A stretch of 64,000 nt of DNA, taken from positions 8,072,001 to 8,136,000 of the forward strand of contig NZ_CP010407.1 of assembly GCF_000830005.1 (NCBI RefSeq). Direction: 5' to 3'. How positions within the stretch are numbered: the first letter of the stretch is position 1; each line of letters begins with the position of its first letter. Under the pieces are notes generated by a model, which was not told the origin of the DNA, did not search any database, and saw nothing but the letters and a program-made list of their open reading frames with translations. This DNA comes from Streptomyces vietnamensis. GTDB lineage: Bacteria; Actinomycetota; Actinomycetes; Streptomycetales; Streptomycetaceae. The position numbers and the translations under genes were made by a program. Positions 8,010 to 16,293 of this stretch are shown one piece after another.

Positions 8010-9284
8010 CTACTTCCCCCCATCTCCGCTCGCGCGGGTGACCCGTCGCGAGTCGGCGTTGTCGTTCCCCACCGGCGGCGCGCTGTGCCCGCCGCCCGAC
8101 CGCCCCGCGATCGCGGTGCGGTACTCCTCCAGCAGGCGCTCCAGGCCGACGGCGGGGCTGAACCCTTGCTCGTAACGGCGCCGGGCCGCCCGGCCCATCT
8201 CCTGGTTGCGGTCCGGCTCGGCCGTGATCCGGCGTATGCAGGACGCGAGCGAGGCGGGCTCGCCCGGGCGGTGCAGCAGCCCGGTCACCCCGTCCTCGAC
8301 GAGTTCGACGAAGCCGCCGTGACCGGCGGCGACGGCCGGGACCCCCGCCGCCATGGCCTCCGCGACCACCAGGCCGAACGTCTCCCTGGCCATCGACGGG
8401 GCCAGGACGGCGACCGACCGCGCGACGGCCTTCCGGACCTCCGCCGGGTCGTACAGCCCGGCGTACCGGACGTCGTCCCGGCCCGCCGCCCAGGCGGTCA
8501 CCTCCCGCTCCAGCGGCCCCGCGCCGGCGAGCACGAGCGGCACGCCCACCCCGCCGTCCGCGGCGATCTCGTCCCACGCGGCCATGAGCAGCCGCACGCC
8601 CTTGGCCTCCGCGAGGCGGCCGAGGAAGAGCAGATGCTCACCGGCGCCCGTCCGGACGGTGCCCGGGTCGGGCACGAAGTTGTGCTTCACCGTGAGGCGT
8701 TCGGCCGGCATGCCGGACCGCACCAGGAGGTCGCGCTGCGCCGCGGAGATGCAGAAGAACCGCTCCACGCCCGACCACCACCGCCGCCGGTTGACCGACA
8801 GGCTGACCGCGAGCGGAACCGTCGCGAGCCGGGAGTTCCGGTAGCAGCCGTGCCGGATCGCGGGCAGCGACGCCGCAGACCCGACGCACTCGGTGCACGG
8901 CCGGCCGTCCCGGTGCAGCGTGCCGGGCGGGCAGACCTGCGTGTAGTTGTGCAGCGTCGCGACGACGGGCACGCCCACGTCGGCGCACGCGGCGAGCACC
9001 GCGGGCGAAAGCAGCGGAAAGACGTTGTGGACGTGCACCACGTCCGGCCGCTCGGCGCGCAGCCGGGCGGCGAGCTCCGTACGGACCGCCGGGTTCCACG
9101 GCACGAGCAGCGGCACCGCGGCCTTGCCGAGCAGGGACCGGGCGGCGATGTCGTCGCTGCGCCGCTCGAACAGCTCGACGCGGTGGCCGGCCGCGCGCAG
9201 CAGCCCCACCTCCTCGTCGACGACCCTGTTCTCCCCGCTCGGCTGCGCCGAGGAGTAGCGGTTGTGCACCACCAGGACATGCAT
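8010..9284 (-). CDS. glycosyltransferase family 4
   Basis: A 424-residue GT-B glycosyltransferase. The N-terminal acceptor domain starts MHVLVVHNRYSSAQPSGENR; DVVHVHNVFPLLSP is the usual GT4 DxxHxHN element. The C-terminal donor domain has FLGRLAEAKGV near residue 225 and the EX7E-type region PSMARETFGLVVAEAMAAGV near residue 310. A cluster of four Cys (CPPGTLHRDGRPCTEC...) near residue 125 is common in this subgroup. A strong Shine-Dalgarno sequence (GGAGGTGA) sits 7 bp upstream of the ATG inside the 3' end of the polymerase gene. It likely adds one sugar of the repeat unit. Confidence 0.9.
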   Translation of the reverse strand: MHVLVVHNRYSSAQPSGENRVVDEEVGLLRAAGHRVELFERRSDDIAARSLLGKAAVPLLVPWNPAVRTELAARLRAERPDVVHVHNVFPLLSPAVLAACADVGVPVVATLHNYTQVCPPGTLHRDGRPCTECVGSAASLPAIRHGCYRNSRLATVPLAVSLSVNRRRWWSGVERFFCISAAQRDLLVRSGMPAERLTVKHNFVPDPGTVRTGAGEHLLFLGRLAEAKGVRLLMAAWDEIAADGGVGVPLVLAGAGPLEREVTAWAAGRDDVRYAGLYDPAEVRKAVARSVAVLAPSMARETFGLVVAEAMAAGVPAVAAGHGGFVELVEDGVTGLLHRPGEPASLASCIRRITAEPDRNQEMGRAARRRYEQGFSPAVGLERLLEEYRTAIAGRSGGGHSAPPVGNDNADSRRVTRASGDGGK

Positions 9285-9291
9285 GCTCAGA

Positions 9292-10560
9292 TCACCTCCG
9301 GGCCCATCGAGGGACGCGTCGTCGGGGAATGTCGGACTTTTGACGGGGAATGCCGGTCGCCGGGAGCGGCGCGGCCGGGGCGGGCGCCGCGAGCAGCGAG
9401 GCGGCCAGGGCCAGGTGCAGCAGATACGCCGAGGCGTCGCCGAGACCGACCTCGGTGTACGACGAGATCGCGCAGTAGCTGATCAGGAAGATCGCGCAGG
9501 CCCTCGACAGCGACGGCGGCCGCAGCAGCGCGATGCCGCCGAGCGCGAGGAGGAACGCCGCCACGACGGCGACGCCGAGCAGACCCTGCTCGTTGTAGAC
9601 GGCCAGCCAGCTGTTGTCGATCGGCAGCCCGTCCCACGACTTGTCGCCCAGGCCCAGGCCGAAGACCGTGTCCCCGGTCGTCCGGGGCGCCGAGAGGAGG
9701 GAGTCCCAGACCTTGGCCCGGCCGGTCAGGTTGGAGAAGTTCTCCTGGCTCTGCCCGCGCAGGAACCACGTCCGCAGCGCGGAGCCGAACACCACCGCGG
9801 CCACCGCGGCGCACAGCACCGCCCAGGCGAAGAACCGGCGGGCGGCGGCGCTGGTCAGGAACAGGGAGCCGATCGCCAGGACCAGGCCGATGATCATGCC
9901 GAGCGTCGCCGTCCGGGTGTGGGTCATGGCGAGCAGCACGAACGACGGCACGATGACCACCGCCGCGCCGGCCACGGTGGTCCGGCGGCCGAGGAGCAGC
10001 AGCACGGAGAGCCCGATGATCACCGCGGAGTACTGCCCGATCTGCGGCGGCGTCAGCGGCCACAACGCCCCCACGAGACGCCCGCCGTAGTACTCGGGCA
10101 TGGCCGTGCCCGGCGAGATGACCAGGCCGGCGGCCACCAGGACGAGCACCGCGAAGTACCAGCGGATGTGGTACCGGACGAACCTCGGGCTGCCGTCCCA
10201 CCAGCGGCTGAGCAGCCACAGCGTGCCGACGAAGAGCGCCAGGCGCGCGCAGCGGAACAGCGCGCCGGCCCCGGCGTCCACGCTGGAGATCAGGCTCGGC
10301 ACGAGCAGCAGGGTCAGCAGGAACACGAAGGCGCTGGGCCGGATCCGCAGCCGGAGGTTGACCGTGAGCGCCAGCGTGAACGCGCCGACCAGCGCTCCCA
10401 TGGTGACCATCTGGATGAGGGAGCGGGGGATCGGGACGACGGTCTTCGCCCCGGCGGAGCCGAGCACGTTGAGGGCGAGGAGCGCCCAGGCCGTCCCGAC
10501 CGCCTTCGGGGTGTGGTCCGTGCCCGCCTCGACGGCCGCCGGCACGGTGTCCGTACGCAT
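9292..10560 (-). CDS. Wzy/O-antigen ligase-like membrane protein
   Basis: A 422-residue protein with about ten to twelve hydrophobic helices and a longer extracytoplasmic loop around residues 240-300 (ALRTWFLRGQSQENFSNLTG), where Wzy and WaaL proteins carry catalytic residues. The motif SNLTGRAKVWDSLL is shared with O-antigen ligase/polymerase family members. It should polymerise or ligate the polysaccharide outside the membrane. The ATG at 10560 is chosen because AGGA lies about 11 bp upstream; a GTG at 10569 would be too close to that site. It is one base from the upstream stop. Polymerase is favoured over ligase because no lipid A-type acceptor exists in this organism (inference). Confidence 0.8.
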   Translation of the reverse strand: MRTDTVPAAVEAGTDHTPKAVGTAWALLALNVLGSAGAKTVVPIPRSLIQMVTMGALVGAFTLALTVNLRLRIRPSAFVFLLTLLLVPSLISSVDAGAGALFRCARLALFVGTLWLLSRWWDGSPRFVRYHIRWYFAVLVLVAAGLVISPGTAMPEYYGGRLVGALWPLTPPQIGQYSAVIIGLSVLLLLGRRTTVAGAAVVIVPSFVLLAMTHTRTATLGMIIGLVLAIGSLFLTSAAARRFFAWAVLCAAVAAVVFGSALRTWFLRGQSQENFSNLTGRAKVWDSLLSAPRTTGDTVFGLGLGDKSWDGLPIDNSWLAVYNEQGLLGVAVVAAFLLALGGIALLRPPSLSRACAIFLISYCAISSYTEVGLGDASAYLLHLALAASLLAAPAPAAPLPATGIPRQKSDIPRRRVPRWARR

Positions 10561-10561
10561 C

Positions 10562-12097
10562 TCAACCACCGTCCTGCGTGCGGAAGGTGCTGTCCGCGTC
10601 CTGCCGGTACGGCGCGCCCTGCCACTGCCCGGAGCCGAGCGTCCGGCCCGCGTCGTGGGCGACGAACGTCCACGGCCCGACGTAGACGTTGTCGTGCCAG
10701 CGGTTGTCCTGGTGGAGGGTGATCGCCCGGGCCACCCGGTCGCCCTTGTACGGCGACCAGTCCGGAGAGGTGCCGTCGTTGGAGAGCACCGCCATCCGGT
10801 CGCACAGGACCGTGCAGTCGAGGACGGACTTGTCGAGGACGAAGCGGTTGCCGTGGATGTCCACCCGCTGGGTCTTCCACCGGCAGTCCGCGTACAGCGG
10901 CGCGGTCGCGATCCCGGGCTGCGCGCAGCGCTTGACGTCCTTCACCAGCAGGGTGCAGTAGCCGGTCGAGGTGTTGGCCGGGCTGTTGCAGAACCGGTCG
11001 GCGTTCTCCCACAGGGTGATCCCGGACCAGTTGTTCTCGAGCAGGTTCCCGTAGATCTCGATCCTGTCCGTGCGGGCGTGGATCCGCGGCTCGCCGCCGG
11101 CCTCGGACACGTAGACGGTCGCGTACGGGAAGTCGTCGCCGTCCTTGACGCCCGCGCGGCCCTCGACCCAGTTGTTCCGCCGGATCGTGTTGTTCCGGAT
11201 GACGGCGTTGTAGCTGGTCTCGTACATCAGGGCGGCACCGTCATTGGCTTCGAGGACGTTGTCCTCGAAGAGGAAGTCGTTGTTGTTGTTGTCCGCCCAC
11301 AGCCCGACGCCCCGGTTGTCGTGCACCCAGTTGCCGCGGACGTCGGCGCCGTCGACCGCCCAGAACTTCATGCCTCCCGTGCAGCCGCAGCCCGGCTGCT
11401 TCCGCTCCCAGTCGTCGGTGTTGTTGCCCGTGATCTCGTTGCCCTCGACGACCAGGCCCTTGATGGAGTCACCGGCCTTGTAGGCGTTCATCGCGTACTG
11501 CCCGTTGTCCCGCAGACAACTGGAGCGGACCTGCTGGCGGGCACCGGCCATGAGACCGGCGCCGGAGTTGTCCCGGATCGTCGCGTGCTCGATCACCCAT
11601 CCGTCGGCCGAGTCGTGGTTGACCACGCCCTCGTCCTGCGGCGCGGTGAAACCCCGCACGGTCAGGTACTTGATCGTGACGTCGCGGGCGGTGCCGCCGA
11701 ACGCGTAGTCGTTGGTCTTCGCGCCGTCGAGCACCGCGCCCGGCGCCCCGAGGTACGTGTTCCCCTCCTTGGGGAGGACCTGGTCGTACTCGCCCGGGTC
11801 CAGCCTGTGCCGGCCCGGCCGCAGCCAGAACGTGGTGTGCGGGGGGCTGTCCTCGGTCTTCGCGGCCAGGTCACCGACGACCCCGGGGTCCACCGTCACC
11901 GCGCCCGCCGGCGCCTGCGCCGGCCCGGCCGCGGGCTCGGCGCACACCCGGGCCACGGCCACGGACGCGGACGTCGAAGGGCCGGCGGCCGGCTTCGACC
12001 CCGCGTCCGGCGTGCCGCTCTCGCAGCCGGTCGCCGTGAGCAGCGCAAGCGCCAGCAGTGCCGCCGGCACCGCCCGGTGCCGCCACGTGATCCCCAA
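10562..12097 (-). CDS. right-handed parallel beta-helix lipoprotein
   Basis: A 511-residue secreted protein. The N-terminus is an export signal ending ALLTATGCES, a lipobox with Ala rather than Leu at -3. A proline/alanine-rich linker follows, then a long run of short repeats with regularly spaced Asn (GLVVEGNEITGNNTDDWERK, NNNNDFLFEDNVLEANDGAA, NAVIRNNTIRRNN) typical of a pectate-lyase-like beta-helix. Such proteins bind, cleave or epimerise polysaccharides; the family name alone does not decide which. The start is a TTG at 12097 with GGAGGAGG just upstream; no ATG fits. It sits between the heparinase-like gene and the polymerase, so modifying the exported polymer is plausible. Confidence 0.78.
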   Translation of the reverse strand: MGITWRHRAVPAALLALALLTATGCESGTPDAGSKPAAGPSTSASVAVARVCAEPAAGPAQAPAGAVTVDPGVVGDLAAKTEDSPPHTTFWLRPGRHRLDPGEYDQVLPKEGNTYLGAPGAVLDGAKTNDYAFGGTARDVTIKYLTVRGFTAPQDEGVVNHDSADGWVIEHATIRDNSGAGLMAGARQQVRSSCLRDNGQYAMNAYKAGDSIKGLVVEGNEITGNNTDDWERKQPGCGCTGGMKFWAVDGADVRGNWVHDNRGVGLWADNNNNDFLFEDNVLEANDGAALMYETSYNAVIRNNTIRRNNWVEGRAGVKDGDDFPYATVYVSEAGGEPRIHARTDRIEIYGNLLENNWSGITLWENADRFCNSPANTSTGYCTLLVKDVKRCAQPGIATAPLYADCRWKTQRVDIHGNRFVLDKSVLDCTVLCDRMAVLSNDGTSPDWSPYKGDRVARAITLHQDNRWHDNVYVGPWTFVAHDAGRTLGSGQWQGAPYRQDADSTFRTQDGG

Positions 12098-12108
12098 GGT
12101 CCTCCTCC

Positions 12109-14052
12109 CTAGCCGTGGAACCCGAGTACGGAGACGAACTCCGCGCCGTCGGCGGAGCCCGTGCCGACGAGCGTGGTGGCGGGCTCCTTGCGCCCGAAGC
12201 CCGCGGAGTACCAGCCCAGCGGAGGCTCGGTCTCGCCGCGGTGCGCCCGCCAGGACAGCTGCGCGGGCAGGTCGAGCACCGCGGAGCGGTCCTCGCCGTC
12301 CACGGTCCAGGTGAGCACCGCCCGGCTCCCCACCAGCTCGGCGGCGACCGTCGGGCCGAGGTGGAACGCCAGCTCCACGGCCGTGCGCGGGTCGCCCCGC
12401 ACCTCGTCGACCACCCGCAGCTCCCGGCTCGCGGCCGTCAGCTCCACCCGGCGGCGGTGCACGGAGGGCCGGTAGCCGTCGTGCTCGGCGCACCAGCGGG
12501 ACACCTCCGGGTTCGAGGTGTCCGCGACCAGGACACGGCTCTCGGCGTGCCGGGTCCACAGGAACGGACCGCCGGAGACGGACTGGTCACGGCCGTCGAG
12601 CCGCAGGGTGTTGTGGCCGAGGGTCGACCGGAAGTACTGCCGCCACTCGGGCTGCCCGTGGTAGCAGAACGTCCCGGGGTCGGCGAGCACGTCGACCCCG
12701 TCGTGCCGGACCTCCACGGACAGGGCGTCCGCGTGCCCGTGCGCGGCGATGGACAGGAAGCCGTGGGGGCCGCCGTCGCAGCGGACCCAGATCCCTCCGG
12801 GACCCCTCAGGATCGTCATGCCCGCGTCGGGGAAGTGGACCGGTCGGCTCTTCGGCCGCTTCACGGCCGGTTCCGCGGGCCTGAGGAGCGCGGTGAGCAG
12901 CGGGGTGCGCACATCGGTGCCGGTCACCTCCGGCCACCAGGCGAGCCGGCCGAACACGGCGTCGCCGGTGGCGAGGAGCGAGCCCCAGCGGTCGGTGCCC
13001 GCGCCGTCCACGATCAGTCCGTGGCCGTCGTCCGAATCCCCCTGGCGCGGCGGCCGCAGCCGGCCGTCCACGACGGCCGCGAGCGCGTCGGTCATCCGCA
13101 GCAGCACGAGCCGGACCGTCGCGGGCACCGGCACGCCGGCGGCGTCCGCCTCGGCCAGCGCGGCCAGGCCGAGTTCGAGGACGAGGCCGTGGTACTCGGA
13201 GGCCAGCTCGCGGTTGAGGCCGGACAGGAAGGTGTTGCTCCGCAGATGCCGGTCGAGGGACCGCAGCGCGTCCTCCCGCCAGCGCGCCGAGGAGGGGAAC
13301 CAGTCGAACGCGCAGGCCGCGGCGAACTGCCCGGCGGCCTCGGCGATGACGTGGTTGTTCGCCGAAGAACCCCGGCTGGGGAACGCGGCCAGCCAGCGCT
13401 GGTGGTACCAGACCTGGCGGAGCGCCACCGGGTTCTCCTCGAACAGCGCGGCCGCGCCCGGCCAGCCGTCGAGCAGCCGGCGGACCCACACCCAGGAGAG
13501 CAGCCGGATGCCCAGCTCGATGCCGCTGGTCCAGTGCACCCCGCGCAGCGGCGCGTTGGCCGCCCACCACGACCGCAGGTGGCCGGCCACCCGCTCCGCG
13601 TACCGCTCGTCCCCGGTGATCGCGTAGGCGGCGGCGAGGACGGTGAGGTGCTGGTGCCGGGACGGCTCCCAGATCTGCTTGATGTCCCCGACCGTCTCCT
13701 CGTCCCGGTACGGCACGTCGAAGGCGTACCCCGACGGGGCCCGCCGCCCGGTCTTCGGGTCGTAGAACCAGTCCGGGTCGACCAGGTCGTCGCGCTCCAC
13801 CCCGAAGTACTCGGCGTGCCCGGCCATCAGCCGGTCCGCCTCGGCGACGAGGCGCTTCGCGGCGTCCGGAGCCACCCCGTCGAGCGCCCCGGCGGGGAGC
13901 ACGGCGGTGAACCGGGCGCCGGTCACGCCCGGGAAGTCCGGCCGCGCCGTGCGCCACCGCCGCCTGCGCACCGCGTCGACCGCCCGGCCGCCGACCTCCT
14001 GCGGCCCCATGGCGGACAGTCGGCGCAGGTACCAGCCCGCGCTCATCGTCAT
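12109..14052 (-). CDS. heparinase II/III-like (alginate lyase family) protein
   Basis: A 647-residue protein with an N-terminal (alpha/alpha) toroid-like half and a C-terminal beta-sandwich half. Conserved features are SSANNHVIAEAAGQFAAACA near residue 225, which contains the catalytic Asn-His of heparinase II/III, and AAHGHADALSVEVRHDGVDV near residue 445, which carries the His-rich metal site. YRPSVHRRRVEL and RELRVVDEV follow. No signal peptide is evident, which is common for this subgroup beside exopolysaccharide genes. ATG at 14052 overlaps the two-domain oxidoreductase stop as ATGA. It probably acts on uronate-containing chains, as a lyase or in chain turnover; direct activity is not shown. 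Confidence 0.85.
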   Translation of the reverse strand: MTMSAGWYLRRLSAMGPQEVGGRAVDAVRRRRWRTARPDFPGVTGARFTAVLPAGALDGVAPDAAKRLVAEADRLMAGHAEYFGVERDDLVDPDWFYDPKTGRRAPSGYAFDVPYRDEETVGDIKQIWEPSRHQHLTVLAAAYAITGDERYAERVAGHLRSWWAANAPLRGVHWTSGIELGIRLLSWVWVRRLLDGWPGAAALFEENPVALRQVWYHQRWLAAFPSRGSSANNHVIAEAAGQFAAACAFDWFPSSARWREDALRSLDRHLRSNTFLSGLNRELASEYHGLVLELGLAALAEADAAGVPVPATVRLVLLRMTDALAAVVDGRLRPPRQGDSDDGHGLIVDGAGTDRWGSLLATGDAVFGRLAWWPEVTGTDVRTPLLTALLRPAEPAVKRPKSRPVHFPDAGMTILRGPGGIWVRCDGGPHGFLSIAAHGHADALSVEVRHDGVDVLADPGTFCYHGQPEWRQYFRSTLGHNTLRLDGRDQSVSGGPFLWTRHAESRVLVADTSNPEVSRWCAEHDGYRPSVHRRRVELTAASRELRVVDEVRGDPRTAVELAFHLGPTVAAELVGSRAVLTWTVDGEDRSAVLDLPAQLSWRAHRGETEPPLGWYSAGFGRKEPATTLVGTGSADGAEFVSVLGFHG

Positions 14053-16223
14053 CGGCGCTTCTCCAGCGTCACCGGCGCGCCGCCCGCCAGACCGGCCGGC
14101 ACGGCGAGGGTGGCCGCCGTGGTGGCGACGAGCGACTCCAGCGGCACCGGCATCGGCCCGCCGGTCCGCACGGCCCTGACGAACGCGGCCAGTTCGGCGT
14201 TCTGGCCCTTGTCGCGGGCCTTGGGCAGCCGCGAACTGACCCACTTCTCGGGACCGTACACCGAGGCACGCACGAAGTCGTCGAGCCGCAGCACCTTGCC
14301 GTCGGCGACCAGGTCGAGGGTCTCCTTGGGGAAGCCGGACGCACCGGTGGTGACGTAGCTGATGGTGGCGGTGGACCCGTCCGGGTAGCGCAGGACGACC
14401 TGGAGGTCCTCGTTGCCGGGGGTGGCCACCGCGTACACCGAGACGGGGTCGGCGTCGAGCAGCCAGCTCGCCGTGTCGACGAAGTGCCCGCCCTCGCCGG
14501 CGAACCGCGAGCCCTCGCTGCCCTGCCGGAGGTACCAGCTGCCGTGCTCCAGACGGCCGGCGTTGACCAGGTAGCGGAGGTTCGCCGGACCGGTCCTGGC
14601 ACCGAACCGCTTCTTCGCCTCCTGCAGCAGCGGCGCGAACCGGCGGTTGAAGCCCACCTGCAGCCGGTCGTTGCCGGACTCCTCCACCGTCGCCAGGACA
14701 CCGGCCAGCTCGTCCTCGCCGAGCGCCAGCGGCTTCTCCACGAACACGGCCTTGCCGGCGAGCAGCGCCTTCTTCGTCAGGTCGGCGTGCGAGCTGTGGC
14801 GGGTGACCACGAACACCGCGTCGATGGACGTGTCGCCGAGCACGGCGTCGAGGTCGGTGGTGGCCCGGGCGAAGCCGAACTTCCGCTGGGCGTTGGCCGC
14901 GGACAGGGCCGTCGTGGTGACGACCGTGGACAGCTCGACGCCCTCGCGCCCGGTCAGGTGCGGCAGCAGCATCGACGTGGCGTAGTTTCCGGCGCCGACG
15001 AACGCGAGCCGTACCGGCGATCCGGCGGGCCGGGCCTTCGTCCGCTTGACGTTCACCGCGGGCACGGCCACCGCCGGCGCCTCCGCGGCCTTCTCCGCCT
15101 GCTCGGCGTACCGGAACAGCACGGCCACGGCCTTCAGCTCGCCGTCCTTCAGCGACCGGTACGTCTCGACGGCGTCGTCGAAGGCGGCGACGTGCGAGAC
15201 CAGGGGCTCCACGTCGACGCTGCCCCGGGCCATGAGGTCGAGGAAGCACGCCAGGTTCCGGCGCTCGGTCCAGCGCACGTAGCCGATCGGGTAGTCCCGG
15301 CCCTCCAGCTCGTACTCCGGGTCGTAGCGCCCCGGGCCGTAACTGCGGGAGAACCGGACGTCGAGCTCCTTCTCGTAGTACGCGTTCCACGGCAGGTCCA
15401 GACGGCACTTGCCGATGTCGACGACCCGTCCGCGGTCCCGGCACAGCCGGGCGGCCAGCTCGACGGGCTGGTTGCTGCCGCCACCGGCCGCCAGATACAC
15501 CTGGTCCACCCCGTGACCACCGGTGAGCTCGGCGACGGCGGCCTCCACGGAGGCCGACCCGGGATCGCCGCAGGCCGCGGCGCCCAGGCGCTCGGCGAGC
15601 TCGCAGCGCGCCGGGTCGGGGTCGGCGCCCACGACGCGGACCCCCGCGGCGGTGAGGAGCTGCACCACCAGCTGCCCGATCAGACCGAGGCCGATGACGA
15701 GCGCCACCTCGCCGAGCTGCGGCTCGCCCTGGCGGACGCCCTGGAGCGCGATGGACCCGACGGTGCCGAAGGCCGCGTGCCGCGGCGCGAGGCCGTCCGG
15801 CACCGGGGTGTAGAGGTTCTTCGGCACCCAGTTCAGCTCGGCGTGCAGCGCGTGCTCGTTGCCGGCGCAGGCCACGAGGTCGCCGACCTTCACGTCGTGG
15901 ATCCCGGCGCCGACCTGCTCGACCACCCCGCACAGCGAGTACCCGAGCGGCGTGTACGAGTCCAGCTTGCCCATCACCTTGCGGTACGTGGCGGGCACCC
16001 CGTTGGTGGCCACGCTCTGCACGACCTTGGCCACCTGGTCGGGGCGCGAGCGGGCCTTGCCGAGCATCGACATCCCGGCCTCGGACACCTTCATGAGCTC
16101 GGTGCCGGTGGATATCAACGAGTAGGCGGTCCGGACGAGGACACCGCCCGGCTTGCACCCCGGCACCGGCACGTCGAGCACGGCCAGTTCGCCGCTCTTG
16201 TAGTTCTGTACGACCTGTTTCAC
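14049..16223 (-). CDS. two-domain zinc alcohol dehydrogenase / Gfo-Idh-MocA oxidoreductase fusion
   Basis: A 724-residue fusion. Residues 1-370 form a medium-chain dehydrogenase with the NAD motif GLGLIG at 178-183, but the usual structural four-cysteine zinc lobe is not obvious. Residues 402-724 form a Gfo/Idh/MocA dehydrogenase with GAGNYA at 410-415 and the conserved EKP at 496-498. The Ala/Pro/Lys-rich stretch 373-402 is the linker. Such bi-domain proteins usually sit next to heparinase-like genes, as here with a 4-bp overlap. It probably does redox chemistry on a sugar or nucleotide sugar, perhaps oxidation by one half and reduction by the other. The substrate is unknown. Confidence 0.87.
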   Translation of the reverse strand: MKQVVQNYKSGELAVLDVPVPGCKPGGVLVRTAYSLISTGTELMKVSEAGMSMLGKARSRPDQVAKVVQSVATNGVPATYRKVMGKLDSYTPLGYSLCGVVEQVGAGIHDVKVGDLVACAGNEHALHAELNWVPKNLYTPVPDGLAPRHAAFGTVGSIALQGVRQGEPQLGEVALVIGLGLIGQLVVQLLTAAGVRVVGADPDPARCELAERLGAAACGDPGSASVEAAVAELTGGHGVDQVYLAAGGGSNQPVELAARLCRDRGRVVDIGKCRLDLPWNAYYEKELDVRFSRSYGPGRYDPEYELEGRDYPIGYVRWTERRNLACFLDLMARGSVDVEPLVSHVAAFDDAVETYRSLKDGELKAVAVLFRYAEQAEKAAEAPAVAVPAVNVKRTKARPAGSPVRLAFVGAGNYATSMLLPHLTGREGVELSTVVTTTALSAANAQRKFGFARATTDLDAVLGDTSIDAVFVVTRHSSHADLTKKALLAGKAVFVEKPLALGEDELAGVLATVEESGNDRLQVGFNRRFAPLLQEAKKRFGARTGPANLRYLVNAGRLEHGSWYLRQGSEGSRFAGEGGHFVDTASWLLDADPVSVYAVATPGNEDLQVVLRYPDGSTATISYVTTGASGFPKETLDLVADGKVLRLDDFVRASVYGPEKWVSSRLPKARDKGQNAELAAFVRAVRTGGPMPVPLESLVATTAATLAVPAGLAGGAPVTLEKRR

Positions 16224-16233
16224 CGAAGTCCTC

Positions 16234-16293
16234 TTGTTCTCTACGCCGTCGCGGGGGAGTTCTGGTCGTTCTCTACGTCGTCGCCGGGGAGCC
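16234..16293. repeat. imperfect direct repeat duplicating the end of the asparagine-synthase-like gene
   Basis: Two 28-bp copies at 16234-16261 and 16266-16293 agree at about 23 of 28 positions. The copy at 16266-16293 spans the last codons and TAG of the asparagine-synthase-like gene; the other copy lies just beyond the stop and repeats the same codons and TAG in another frame. It looks like a local tandem duplication of a gene end. Confidence 0.7.
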
